Both the position numbers and the translations under genes were made by a program. From an uncultured Muribaculaceae bacterium (GTDB lineage: Bacteria > Bacteroidota > Bacteroidia > Bacteroidales > Muribaculaceae): a DNA stretch of 33,082 bases. Positions 16,260 through 24,716 of this stretch are shown in pieces. Position 1 is the first letter of the stretch. Each line of letters opens with the position of its first letter. A model generated the notes under the pieces. It saw only the letters and a program-made list of their open reading frames with translations, had not been told where the DNA came from and did not search any database. The stretch spans positions 1 to 33,082 of the forward strand of contig CAJTQH010000007.1 of NCBI GenBank assembly GCA_910578305.1, in the 5' to 3' direction.

Positions 16260-17303
16260 TTATTTGGTTTTAAACTTGAATACAATAGTCTCATCATATG
16301 CTTCACCGGGATAAAGCTGTGTGGTCGGGAAGTCGGGATGATTGGGCGAGTCGGGCATTGACTGGCATTCGATAGCCACTCCGTCGTAGTCGTTGTAGCT
16401 TCGTCCGCACTTGTTGGCAGGTGAGCCTGCGAGCCAGTTGCCGGTATAGACCTGTGCTGCCGGCTGCGTGGTGTGTACCTCAAGTACGCGTCCGCAAGAT
16501 GGTGCTTCGAGTGTGGCAACGTGTTTGAGATCGCCTTTACGGTAATCGTCCACCACCCAGCAGTTGTCATAGCCTTTGCCGTAGTTGAGTGCTGCAAAAT
16601 CGGCTTTTATGTCACGTCCTATTACTTTTGGTGTTGTAAAATCCATAGGAGTACCGTCGACCGCTGCCATTTCACCTGTGGGGATAAGCGATTCGTCGGT
16701 AGGCAAGAAACGCGAAGCTTTGATCCATAGTTTGTGGTCGAGCACCGAACCGGCATTGTGTCCTTCGAGATTCCAATAGCAGTGATTGGTCAGATTTACC
16801 ACCGTGGCTTTGTCGGTTGTGGCGTTGATATGCAGAGTCAGCTGACAATCGTCAGACCACGTATATCGGGCTTCGACAGTCAGAGTGCCGGGATAACACT
16901 CCTCGCCATCCTCACTTACATAACTGAATATCACAGCATCATCGTCAACACGGCTTTCCCATATACGGTTCTGGAAACCTTCCGGCCCGCCATGGAGCGC
17001 ATTGGGGCCATTGTTTATGGCAAGCTGATAGTCACGACCGTCGACACGCAGGTGACCGCCCGCAATGCGGTTGGCATATCGGCCGGGAATCTTGCCTGCA
17101 CACGGGCCGTCGTAGAAATAGTCCTTGGCATCAGCGTAGCCTAAGGCCACATCGTCAAGATTGCCGTCAGCGTCGGCGACTTTGACACTGACAATACCTG
17201 CGCCCAGACTCGACAGAATTACTTGAGCGCCATCGGCATTGGTCAAAGTATACAGAGTAATGTCACCCTTAGGCGAACTTACCATAGATTTTGCGATATT
17301 CAT
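16260..17303 (-). CDS. galM: Aldose 1-epimerase (galactose mutarotase)
   Basis: The protein interconverts alpha and beta anomers of galactose/glucose. It has the GalM motifs PNALHGGPEGFQNRIWE (catalytic-site His), VNLTNHCYWNL (second His) and VAIECQSMPDSPNHPDF (catalytic Glu), and ends near the usual family length (347 residues). I prefer the ATG at 17303 over an in-frame ATG at 17327, because the likely -7 box at 17332-17339 would start transcription near 17327-17325. The sugar nucleotidyltransferase gene follows after 15 bp. Confidence 0.92.
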   Translation of the reverse strand: MNIAKSMVSSPKGDITLYTLTNADGAQVILSSLGAGIVSVKVADADGNLDDVALGYADAKDYFYDGPCAGKIPGRYANRIAGGHLRVDGRDYQLAINNGPNALHGGPEGFQNRIWESRVDDDAVIFSYVSEDGEECYPGTLTVEARYTWSDDCQLTLHINATTDKATVVNLTNHCYWNLEGHNAGSVLDHKLWIKASRFLPTDESLIPTGEMAAVDGTPMDFTTPKVIGRDIKADFAALNYGKGYDNCWVVDDYRKGDLKHVATLEAPSCGRVLEVHTTQPAAQVYTGNWLAGSPANKCGRSYNDYDGVAIECQSMPDSPNHPDFPTTQLYPGEAYDETIVFKFKTK

Positions 17304-17331
17304 ATAATTACGAGGTATTAAATTCAAAAGA

Positions 17332-17339
17332 CAAACTTA
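17332..17339 (-). promoter_or_regulatory. -7 promoter box of galM
   Basis: TAAGTTTG on the minus strand matches TAnnTTTG, with a leader of about 20-25 nt to the ATG at 17303. No well-spaced -33 was found. Confidence 0.55.
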
Positions 17340-17480
17340 GCAAAAAATATCAACAAATCCGTCAATTCAACTTCCAAAATTTAAATTACTCGATTGGAAT
17401 GGATGATTTGAATGCCAGAGTCCTATGTCGGAACGGTTCGATGCCGACTAAATTCTATTATACGGGGCACAGTCTTCATG

Positions 17481-17508
17481 AAAAAAGCCGCTCCGGGTGG
17501 GGCGGCTT
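17481..17508 (-). terminator. Terminator of tRNA-Arg
   Basis: On the minus strand AAGCCGC pairs with GCGGCTT (17502-17508 with 17485-17491), extended by further G-C pairs across one mismatch and followed by six Ts. It lies 10 bp past the tRNA 3' end. Confidence 0.85.
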
Positions 17509-17517
17509 GGAAGGGGA

Positions 17518-17592
17518 TGGTACACCCGTGGGGAGTCGAACCCCAATCGTCGGAACCGGAATCCGATATTCTATCCATTGAACTACGGGTGC
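17518..17592 (-). tRNA. tRNA-Arg (anticodon CCG)
   Basis: The minus strand folds into a full cloverleaf. The acceptor arms are GCACCCG and CGGGTGT, the D arm includes AGTTCAATGGATAGAA, the anticodon stem is TCGGA/TCCGA with loop TTCCGGT, giving anticodon CCG for codon CGG, and the T loop is GTTCGACTC. The discriminator is A and the CCA end is encoded (17518-17520). Confidence 0.96.
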
Positions 17593-17614
17593 CGATATTT
17601 GCTTTTCTGTGCTG

Positions 17615-17646
17615 CAAATTTACTAAGTTTTTTGTAGTTTTGCAAA
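17615..17646 (-). promoter_or_regulatory. tRNA-Arg promoter
   Basis: On the minus strand TTTG (17643-17646) is followed after 20 nt by TAAATTTG (17615-17622), a full -33/-7 match placed about 20 nt upstream of the mature tRNA. Confidence 0.8.
17635..17642 (+). promoter_or_regulatory. -7 promoter box of ung
   Basis: TAGTTTTG matches TAnnTTTG and lies about 43 nt before the ung ATG at 17685. It falls inside the span of the opposing tRNA promoter. The -33 is not clear. Confidence 0.5.
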
Positions 17647-17684
17647 TTAAAGATCGTGTAACCCCTGAATCATTGATTACCATT

Positions 17685-18347
17685 ATGAATGTGAGGATAG
17701 ATAAGACGTGGCATGAGGCTTTGGCCGAAGAGTGGGAGAAACCTTATTTCAGTGAGTTGGCCGCTTTTGTTCATCAGGAGTATGGCAGTGGGGTAGTGTA
17801 TCCGCCGGCGAAGCAGATATTTGCTGCGTTTGACGCATGTCCGTTTGACGATGTGAAAGTGGTGATACTCGGTCAGGATCCGTATCATGGCCCCGGACAG
17901 GCCAATGGCCTCTGTTTTTCTGTGGCCGACGATGTCGCTATGCCGCCATCTCTGATCAATATTTTTAAGGAGGTGCATGCCGATACCGGTGCTCCGATGC
18001 CGGCAAATGGCAATCTGTCGAGATGGGCGGAGCAGGGAGTGCTGTTGCTGAACGCTACGCTGACGGTGCGTGCGCATACAGCCGGATCACATCAGGGGCA
18101 TGGATGGGAGGAACTGACGGATGCCGCAATCCGTGCGCTCAACGACCGTCGTTCGGGCATTGTGTTCATTTTGTGGGGAGCATACGCTGCCCGCAAGGGG
18201 CAGTTTATAGATACTTCGCGTCATCTGGTGCTTAAGTCCCCGCATCCGTCGCCTCTCAGCGCATCACGAGGATTTTTCGGCAATCATCATTTCACACGCG
18301 CCAACGATTATATCGTGGCACAGGGTAAAGCACCTATACAGTGGTGA
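17685..18347 (+). CDS. ung: Uracil-DNA glycosylase
   Basis: This 220-residue enzyme removes uracil from DNA at the start of base excision repair. The family-1 motifs are complete: VVILGQDPYHGPGQANGLCFS with the catalytic aspartate at D65, and KSPHPSPLSASRGFFGNHHF, the DNA-intercalation loop. I start it at the ATG at 17685 (MNVRIDKTWHEAL), which gives the usual Ung length. The open frame extends upstream to 17412, but that would run across the tRNA gene and its promoter. The last bases overlap the start of the DUF5103 gene. Confidence 0.96.
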   Translation: MNVRIDKTWHEALAEEWEKPYFSELAAFVHQEYGSGVVYPPAKQIFAAFDACPFDDVKVVILGQDPYHGPGQANGLCFSVADDVAMPPSLINIFKEVHADTGAPMPANGNLSRWAEQGVLLLNATLTVRAHTAGSHQGHGWEELTDAAIRALNDRRSGIVFILWGAYAARKGQFIDTSRHLVLKSPHPSPLSASRGFFGNHHFTRANDYIVAQGKAPIQW

Positions 18348-19606
18348 GATTGATATTGAAAATATCCGTAATTCTGACCGTGTGGCTGTGCTGCATGTCG
18401 GCGCGTGTGACCGATACGCGTACCATGACGGTGCATCCGGCGTTTTATTCGTTGCAGACCAAGGTCAACGGCAATGATCAGCTTCCGCCTTTAATTTTGC
18501 TTGGATCGGATGATGTGTTGACGGTAGGGTTTGATGAACTTGCCGAAGACCGCCGTTACATGCGCTATGAGTTGATACACTGCGATGCGTTGTGGAAGCC
18601 TGATGTGCTTATGCCGTCGGAGTATCTTGACGGTTTTAACGAGGATAATGTGGAGGATTATGCGTATTCGCAGGCTACCACTGCCCATTATGTGCACTAT
18701 GAAATAACGTTGCCTAACGAACGCATGGACATGAAGCTGTCGGGCAATTATCTGCTGCGTGTGTACGATGAGTCGGATCCTGAAGCTACATTGTTGCAGG
18801 TGCGGTTTTCGGTGGTTGAGCCGTTGATGAAGGTAGAGGCATCGGTATCGTCGCGTACAGATGTGGACTACAACGATGCCCATCAGCAGCTTACGCTGAG
18901 TGTCGACCGCAATGGTGCAGAGGTGGACAATTTATTTACCGACGTGATCGTTGAGGTGCAGCAGAACGGTCGGCAGGATAATACGGTGTATGTCATGAGG
19001 CCTACACGTGTTTCGGGATCTGAAATGTGGTTTGAGCATGATCCCCGGCTGATATTTCCTGCCGGCAATGAGTACAGGCGCATGGAGATAATATCTACCA
19101 CATATCCGGGCATGCATGTGGATGCCTTGGGCTATGCCGATCCGTACTATCACGCTGAACTCATGACGGACATTCCGCGTGCGGATATGGCTTATCAGTT
19201 TGACCGCACACAGCACGGGCGGTTTCGCATACGTGAGTATAACGCACAGGAACCTGATACGGAGGCCGACTATATGGTGACACACTTTGCTCTTGACATG
19301 CCCGAACAGCCATCGGTCGATGTGTTTGTGGACGGTGATATGTTTCAGCGCCGATTCTCGCCCGAAAGCCGCATGGTGTTCAATCGCGCCACGTCGCGCT
19401 ATGAACTGGCCGTATTTCTCAAGCAGGGAGCCTACAACTATCAGTATCTTGTGGTGCCGCGTGGTTCGATGAAAGGATATACTTCAGCCATAGAGGGCGA
19501 TAAATACCAGACTTGCAATGAGTATGTGGTTAAAGTCTACCATCGTCGACCCGGCGCGCGCTATGACAGGCTCGTGGGGGTGGGTATGGCTGTATCGGGA
19601 ATATGA
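18341..19606 (+). CDS. DUF5103 family protein, type IX secretion system plug-like
   Basis: This 421-residue protein has a short signal peptide (about residues 1-21) and is mostly beta-rich. The sequence PLILLGSDDVLTVGFDELAEDRRYMRYELIHCDALWKP is characteristic of the DUF5103 family, later named as the plug protein of the type IX secretion translocon in Bacteroidetes. In that family the protein is thought to block the SprA channel from the periplasmic side. The start codon appears to be GTG at 18341, overlapping the ung stop by 7 nt; a second GTG follows at once, and no ATG lies near the signal peptide start. The overlap suggests translational coupling. Family call good; role by homology only. 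Confidence 0.75.
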   Translation: MVRLILKISVILTVWLCCMSARVTDTRTMTVHPAFYSLQTKVNGNDQLPPLILLGSDDVLTVGFDELAEDRRYMRYELIHCDALWKPDVLMPSEYLDGFNEDNVEDYAYSQATTAHYVHYEITLPNERMDMKLSGNYLLRVYDESDPEATLLQVRFSVVEPLMKVEASVSSRTDVDYNDAHQQLTLSVDRNGAEVDNLFTDVIVEVQQNGRQDNTVYVMRPTRVSGSEMWFEHDPRLIFPAGNEYRRMEIISTTYPGMHVDALGYADPYYHAELMTDIPRADMAYQFDRTQHGRFRIREYNAQEPDTEADYMVTHFALDMPEQPSVDVFVDGDMFQRRFSPESRMVFNRATSRYELAVFLKQGAYNYQYLVVPRGSMKGYTSAIEGDKYQTCNEYVVKVYHRRPGARYDRLVGVGMAVSGI

Positions 19607-19627
19607 TGAAAACCGACATTTATTTTA

Positions 19628-20245
19628 ATGGAAGAAACTACTGAAGAGATAATGCTACAGATTAAAGATGCGCTTGTGAGCCTTGATCTTATCGAGGAAT
19701 TTTTTCTCTGCGACCTTGACAAATGTCTTGGTGAATGCTGTATAGAAGGTGATGCCGGAGCTCCGATAACAGAGTCAGAGTATCAGCGTCTGAAGGATAT
19801 AAAGGATGTGGTATGGGATGACTTGCTCCCGGCTGCACGTCAGCGGATTGATGAGGCCGGAGTGGGCTATGTGGATGAGGAGGGCGACCTGGTAACTCAG
19901 ATCGTCGACGGGCGCAACTGCGTGTTCACCACCTATGGTGCCGGAGGTAAGTGCTTGTGTGCCATAGAGAAGGCCTATCGTGAGGGTCGCACGGATTTTC
20001 GTAAGCCCATTTCGTGCTATCTTTACCCGCTGCGTCTTACGGAGTATCCTGCATTTACAGCCGTGAACTATCACCGCTGGAAGATATGCAAGTGCGCCAC
20101 AGTGCTCGGACGCAGCAAGGGTGTACGTCTGTATCAGTTTATGCGCGAACCGCTTATCGAGCGATTCGGACAGGAGTGGTACGATGAGCTGTGTGGGGCA
20201 TGTGAGGCATATCTTCAGGAATACGGTGACAACAGTCCCCGTTAG
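19628..20245 (+). CDS. DUF3109 family cysteine-rich protein
   Basis: This 205-residue cytosolic protein has many cysteines in conserved spacing: C28, C33, C37, C38 in FLCDLDKCLGECCIEGDAG, then C98, C109, C111, C130, C154, C156, C189 and C192. This fits DUF3109, a Bacteroidetes family related in style to YkgJ-type metal or iron-sulfur binding proteins. No catalytic function is known. It starts 21 bp after the DUF5103 gene and probably closes the ung operon. Its stop codon overlaps the stop of the converging MATE gene. Confidence 0.85.
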   Translation: MEETTEEIMLQIKDALVSLDLIEEFFLCDLDKCLGECCIEGDAGAPITESEYQRLKDIKDVVWDDLLPAARQRIDEAGVGYVDEEGDLVTQIVDGRNCVFTTYGAGGKCLCAIEKAYREGRTDFRKPISCYLYPLRLTEYPAFTAVNYHRWKICKCATVLGRSKGVRLYQFMREPLIERFGQEWYDELCGACEAYLQEYGDNSPR

Positions 20246-21525
20246 AGATATTTCCGGCCAAGCATGGTGAGCACGACTCCTCGAGTGAACAGATAGGCGA
20301 GAAAGGCTATCCAAAGGCCGTGATTGCCCATCGATGGGAATGCGATGAAATAACAAGCGAAGTACACGGCGGTGGCGGATGCCATGCTCGCTAACATTGC
20401 GCGTGTGCGTGTGATGCCTATAAATATGCCGTCCCACATGAATGCCGTGAATGCCACAAGCGGTATGCTTACCGCCCATGCGAAATATTCGCCGGCGGCA
20501 ACCACCACTTCGTGATCGTCGCACAGCCATGCTATCAGTTGCTGCCCGCCCGCTATGTATAGCAGGGTAAATATGATGGCCAGTACGCCGCCGATAGATA
20601 GTATGGCATGTGTGCTTTTGCGCAGACGGTCGGTGTCGCCCGCTCCGAGATAGCGCCCGCACAGAGCTTCTCCGGCAAATGCCAGTCCGTCCATGAAAAA
20701 AGAGAATAGCGTAAACAGTTGCATCAGCAGAGCATTGACCGCCAGCATGAGTGCTCCCTGGATAGCTCCGGTGCGTGTAAACCACATGGTGACAGCTACA
20801 AGACACAGCGTGCGCAGGAATATGTCTGTGTTGATGCGGAAAAAGCGTCCGATGCCTTTGATAAGTTCTTTTAAACATATCCACTGCCATCCATAGCATC
20901 GTATACTCAGAGTGAGGCAGACTATAAATCCTGCCCACTGTGCCGTGAGTGTGCCTATGGCTATACCTTCTATCTTAAGTCTTAGTGCCAGCACCAGTGT
21001 GAGACTCAGTGCTATATTGAGCACATCAATGAGAAGCGATGTCCACATGGGCAGACGGGAGTTCTGCATTCCTATGCACCATCCGGTAAGAGCAAACATG
21101 CCCAATGTTGCAGGTGCTCCCCAGATACAGATCATAAAATACTGTATGGCCTGTCCGTGTGTGGCGCTGTCGGTGTCGATGATCGTTAGCAGGCCTTCGG
21201 CTATGGGATGGCGCAAAGCTATCATCAGCAGTCCTGTCAGTGCGGCAAGAGCAAGTGCTCGTGTTAGAATGATGTGTGTGCCGCGCATGTCTCCGGCTCC
21301 AAGAGCCTGAGCGGTAAGTCCGCTTGAGCCCATGCGCAGAAAGCCACACAGCCAGTAGAGCATGTTGAACATGGTGCCGCCCACCGCTATAGCCGCTATA
21401 AACACCGCACCCCCCATGTGTCCTGCAATGGCCGTGTCGGTCAGTGCAAGCAGGGGGGTGGTGATGTTGGTTATTATGGCGGGCAGCGACAGGGCGGTTA
21501 TGTTTCGCAGCAATCGCTTGTCCAT
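20242..21525 (-). CDS. MATE family multidrug/solute efflux transporter (DinF-like)
   Basis: This 427-residue protein has about twelve predicted membrane helices in two similar halves, starting LLRNITALSLPAIITNITTPLLALTDTAIAGHMG, the usual MATE opening with the conserved Pro and Asp. The second half begins near FLRTLCLVAVTMWFTRTGA. MATE proteins export cationic drugs or metabolites using Na+ or H+ gradients. The substrate is not evident. It lies 8 bp after the OPT gene on the same strand, so the two are probably co-transcribed. Confidence 0.9.
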   Translation of the reverse strand: MDKRLLRNITALSLPAIITNITTPLLALTDTAIAGHMGGAVFIAAIAVGGTMFNMLYWLCGFLRMGSSGLTAQALGAGDMRGTHIILTRALALAALTGLLMIALRHPIAEGLLTIIDTDSATHGQAIQYFMICIWGAPATLGMFALTGWCIGMQNSRLPMWTSLLIDVLNIALSLTLVLALRLKIEGIAIGTLTAQWAGFIVCLTLSIRCYGWQWICLKELIKGIGRFFRINTDIFLRTLCLVAVTMWFTRTGAIQGALMLAVNALLMQLFTLFSFFMDGLAFAGEALCGRYLGAGDTDRLRKSTHAILSIGGVLAIIFTLLYIAGGQQLIAWLCDDHEVVVAAGEYFAWAVSIPLVAFTAFMWDGIFIGITRTRAMLASMASATAVYFACYFIAFPSMGNHGLWIAFLAYLFTRGVVLTMLGRKYL

Positions 21526-21533
21526 GCCGGATA

Positions 21534-23534
21534 TTATTGCTGAGATTTACGGGCACGCATGCTGTCCCAGATCAGATATATGATGATGAGTGCATACATG
21601 CCTATACCGAGTATCTGATTGGTGCCTTCGGGCATCGGTATGATGAGCTTGCCGAAAGCAAATCGGGTAAGAGCCGAGAATACTCCGAAGAGAGCACCGC
21701 CGGCAATAAGACCAGAAGCGATGAGTGTGCCGCGGTCGCGACGTGCGTCATTGACAGCACTATCTGACGAACGTGTTGATACGAACCAAGCTATGGCGCC
21801 GCCTACAAGCAGTGGTGCGTTGAGCGACATCGGTATGAACATTCCAAGGCAGAATGCCAGTGCTGGTACTCCAAGCCAGTTGAGGATCAGGGCAAGTATG
21901 GCACCTGCTATGTAAAGAATCCAAGGAGTATCGCCTCCCATCATTATAGGCTCGATAACTTTTGCCATGGCATTTGCCTGGGGAGCCTGAAGACCTTCTG
22001 TGCCGGAAAAACCATATACATTGTTGAGCAGAAGAAGTACTCCGCCCACAGTGGCTGCCGATACCAGAGTGCCGAGAAATTTCCATGTTTCCTGTTTTTT
22101 AGGTGTGCTTCCCACCCAGTAGCCAATCTTGAGGTCGGTGACAAAGCCGCCGGCCATGGATAGAGCGGTACATACTACACCGCCAATGATCATGGATGCC
22201 ACGATGCCTGAGGTGCCGCTGATTCCTACGGCCACGAATATAGCTGATGCCACTATCAGGGTCATCAGAGTCATGCCTGATACTGGATTGGTGCCTACTA
22301 TGGCTATTGCATTGGCTGCCACGGTAGTGAACAGAAATCCGATAACGGTGACAACCACCCAGGCCACCACGGCCTGCCATAGATTGTGCAGTACTCCTGT
22401 CCAGAAGAAAATAAATACGGCGACAAGTGCCAGAATCATGAAAAATACGACATGCTTCATGGATATATCCATTTGCCAGCGCACGGGTTTCGTTGTTACC
22501 TGTCCGCCTTTGAACTCGCGTACGGCAAGTCCGGCTGCCTGAGCTATGATGGGCCAGGATTTGATGATGCCGAGTACTCCGGCCATGGCTATGCCGCCAA
22601 TACCTATCAGTCGGGCCTGATTGTTGAAGATGATATCGGGATCGGCAAGTTGCAGACCTACGTTACCGTATGTGCCCATGATGGGAATGATCACCCACCA
22701 TACGAGGGCTGATCCGGCAAATATTATGAAAGCATATCGGATTCCCACTATGTAGCCGAGGCCGAGAAGTGCTGCGCCGGTATTGCAGCTGAACACCATC
22801 TTGGCTTTGTCGGCCAGTGCGATACCCCACGATGTTGCGGCCGAAGTGATGTTTTCAGCCCACATACCGAATGTGCTCACCACATAGTCGTACACACCGC
22901 CGATCAAAGCCGATATCACAAGCGTGATGGCCTGTTTGCCTGTGGCGCTCGACTTGCTTTCGCCGCTCATGAGCACTTGGGTGGTCGCTGTAGCTTCGGG
23001 GAATGGGTATTTGCCGTGCATGTCCTTGACAAAATATTTGCGGAATGGAATGAAAAACAATATGCCAAGCACACCGCCAAGCAGTGAACTGAGAAATACT
23101 TCAAGAAAATTGACAGTAATTTCCGGATGAGATTCTTTGAGAATGTACAAGGCCGGAAGGGTGAAGATGGCTCCGGCGACTATGACACCTGAACATGCAC
23201 CGATAGACTGTATTATTACATTCTGTCCGAGTGCGTTTTTCTTTTTAAGGGCTCCCGACAGGCCTACGGCTATGATGGAAATCGGGATTGCGGCTTCAAA
23301 CACCTGACCCACACGGAGTCCGAGATATGCTGCCGCAGCACTGAATATCACGGCGAAGAGCAGACCCATAGACACTGAGTAGGGAGTGGCTTCGGGATAG
23401 TCGTGAGCCGGGTGCATTACAGGGCGGTATGTCTCATCCGCAGCGAGCTCGCGGAATGCGTTTTCCGGCAGCTGTGCCGGATCGGCATTGCGGTAGATCT
23501 CTTCCTGTTCGGTAGTTTCGTTGATCTTCTTCAT
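21534..23534 (-). CDS. OPT family oligopeptide (or metal-chelate) transporter
   Basis: This 666-residue membrane protein has a short hydrophilic N-terminus followed by about 14-16 predicted helices. The sequence YLGLRVGQVFEAAIPISIIAVGL and a repeated NPVSGMTLMTL-like motif are typical of the bacterial OPT/YSL family. Members carry peptides or metal chelates into the cell by proton coupling. It lies 36 bp after ssb and 8 bp before the MATE gene. The start MKKINETTEQEEIY is supported by the following acidic N-terminal tail common in this family. Confidence 0.9.
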   Translation of the reverse strand: MKKINETTEQEEIYRNADPAQLPENAFRELAADETYRPVMHPAHDYPEATPYSVSMGLLFAVIFSAAAAYLGLRVGQVFEAAIPISIIAVGLSGALKKKNALGQNVIIQSIGACSGVIVAGAIFTLPALYILKESHPEITVNFLEVFLSSLLGGVLGILFFIPFRKYFVKDMHGKYPFPEATATTQVLMSGESKSSATGKQAITLVISALIGGVYDYVVSTFGMWAENITSAATSWGIALADKAKMVFSCNTGAALLGLGYIVGIRYAFIIFAGSALVWWVIIPIMGTYGNVGLQLADPDIIFNNQARLIGIGGIAMAGVLGIIKSWPIIAQAAGLAVREFKGGQVTTKPVRWQMDISMKHVVFFMILALVAVFIFFWTGVLHNLWQAVVAWVVVTVIGFLFTTVAANAIAIVGTNPVSGMTLMTLIVASAIFVAVGISGTSGIVASMIIGGVVCTALSMAGGFVTDLKIGYWVGSTPKKQETWKFLGTLVSAATVGGVLLLLNNVYGFSGTEGLQAPQANAMAKVIEPIMMGGDTPWILYIAGAILALILNWLGVPALAFCLGMFIPMSLNAPLLVGGAIAWFVSTRSSDSAVNDARRDRGTLIASGLIAGGALFGVFSALTRFAFGKLIIPMPEGTNQILGIGMYALIIIYLIWDSMRARKSQQ

Positions 23535-23570
23535 TTTGTAATGATATGGTTTGTTTTATTTTATTTATGA

Positions 23571-23912
23571 TCAGTTCTGAGTGGGACGTGACAGTATTTC
23601 CACTGTGTCAACGTATATTTCGGTCACCGAATGCTTTATGGTGTTGCGGTCTTCCCACATGCGGGTGCGCAACTTGCCTTCGACATATAATTTTGTTCCT
23701 GTTCGGATATACTTCTCTGCCATATTGGCATTTGCATCCCACATCACAAGTCTGTGCCATTCGGTGCGCTCGGGAATCTGAGCCCCCGATGCGGAGATGC
23801 GTCCGCGCTCGGTGGTGGCCAGAGTGAATTCGGCCACAGGACGTTCGCCCACATAGCGTATCGCAGGATCTTTACCTACGTTGCCTATCAAAATTACTTT
23901 ATTCACTGACAT
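23571..23912 (-). CDS. ssb: Short single-stranded DNA-binding protein
   Basis: This 113-residue protein begins MSVNKVILIGNVGKDPAIRY and includes EWHRLVMWDANANMAEKYIRTGTKLYVEGKL, the OB-fold core of bacterial SSB. It stops at LSRPTQN, right after the fold. The flexible linker and acidic tip (DDDIPF-like) that recruit partner proteins are missing, and the sequence past the stop does not encode one. It may be a secondary SSB or a lineage-specific short form. The promoter box is 4 nt before the ATG, as for tgt. The OPT gene follows after 36 bp. Confidence 0.92.
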   Translation of the reverse strand: MSVNKVILIGNVGKDPAIRYVGERPVAEFTLATTERGRISASGAQIPERTEWHRLVMWDANANMAEKYIRTGTKLYVEGKLRTRMWEDRNTIKHSVTEIYVDTVEILSRPTQN

Positions 23913-23916
23913 TTTG

Positions 23917-23924
23917 CAAAAATA
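23917..23924 (-). promoter_or_regulatory. -7 promoter box of ssb
   Basis: TATTTTTG on the minus strand matches TAnnTTTG and ends 4 nt before the ATG at 23912, predicting a leaderless transcript. Confidence 0.55.
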
Positions 23925-24033
23925 ACAAATATTTATTAGAGAACGTCAGATTGGACGGAAAAATAGCTGCTCCAATAGTAATGAATATAAAGATATGATG
24001 AAAAAATGTAATGCTTCGAATTCCGGTAAATGC

Positions 24034-24041
24034 TATCTTTG
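24034..24041 (+). promoter_or_regulatory. -7 promoter box of the HMA-AraC regulator gene
   Basis: TATCTTTG matches TAnnTTTG and lies 23 nt before the ATG at 24065. Confidence 0.6.
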
Positions 24042-24064
24042 CATAAAAATGTAGATAAACATAT

Positions 24065-24625
24065 ATGGTCGTTCTTACAATAAAAAATATGGTGTGCCGC
24101 CATTGCATTGCCAAGGTAGAGCATATTCTGGCTCACGATCTGCACTTGCCGGTGGCTTCGGTAGAGCTTGGGTATGCAAAAATCAACGGTGTGCTCGACG
24201 AAGACGTAATGGATCGTGTATCTAAGGCCTTGGAAGCTGATGGATTTGAGCTCATACAATCGCGTGAGGCAGAGATGGTAGACCGTATAAAACGGCTTCT
24301 CATCGAGGCTTCGCGTCGCGACGGCTCCGATGATCGGGTGTCTGTGTCGGAACTGCTTACCGATAGGCTATGTGCGTCGTATGCTACTCTGGGACGTATA
24401 TTCTCGGCGGTGGAGGGGCGCTCGATAGAGAATTACTATTTGAATCTGCGCATAGAGCGTGTAAAGGAACTTATAAAATACGGACAATTGTCGTTTTCGG
24501 AAATTGCCTATCGCACCGGTTTTTCTTCGGTGGCACATCTGTCGCGTCAGTTCAAGCAGTTTACCGGTTTTACGCCCACTCAATTCCGTAAACTGGGCAG
24601 CCGTACACCGTTGCCGGAATTATAA
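24065..24625 (+). CDS. HMA-domain/AraC-HTH fusion transcriptional regulator
   Basis: This 186-residue protein joins two domains. Residues 1-70 are a heavy-metal-associated (HMA) ferredoxin-like fold with the metal motif MVCRHC (C11, C14). Residues about 85-180 are an AraC-type double helix-turn-helix (SYATLGRIFSAVEGRSIENYYLNLRIERVKELI; FSEIAYRTGFSSVAHLSRQFKQFTGFTPTQFRKL). HMA domains bind soft metals such as Cu(I) or Zn(II), so the simplest reading is a metal-responsive activator. It sits 91 bp upstream of, and in line with, a permease that itself ends in an HMA domain, the likely target. Metal identity and direction of control are inference. Confidence 0.88.
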   Translation: MVVLTIKNMVCRHCIAKVEHILAHDLHLPVASVELGYAKINGVLDEDVMDRVSKALEADGFELIQSREAEMVDRIKRLLIEASRRDGSDDRVSVSELLTDRLCASYATLGRIFSAVEGRSIENYYLNLRIERVKELIKYGQLSFSEIAYRTGFSSVAHLSRQFKQFTGFTPTQFRKLGSRTPLPEL

Positions 24626-24673
24626 TGTAAAACGATGCGCAAAATGTGTAACAGAATAGCACTGTCGGTGTAT

Positions 24674-24681
24674 TAAATTTG
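24674..24681 (+). promoter_or_regulatory. -7 promoter box of the HMA permease gene
   Basis: TAAATTTG matches TAnnTTTG and lies 35 nt before the ATG at 24717. The -33 is weak, which would suit an activated promoter. A short dyad ACAG-N7-CTGT (24651-24665) just upstream could be a binding site, but it is short. Confidence 0.5.
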
Positions 24682-24716
24682 CAGTCGGAAATTATCATAG
24701 ATCAAAATCCTTGTTT

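Noticed and set aside
17412..17684. N-terminal extension of ung
   Set aside because: It would place 91 extra codons over the tRNA-Arg gene, its terminator and its promoter; the ATG at 17685 gives the normal Ung length.
19775..20938. 387-codon open frame on the minus strand across the DUF3109 and MATE genes
   Set aside because: It lies antisense to one clear gene and out of frame with another, reads as His/Arg/Ser-rich low-quality protein and matches no family.
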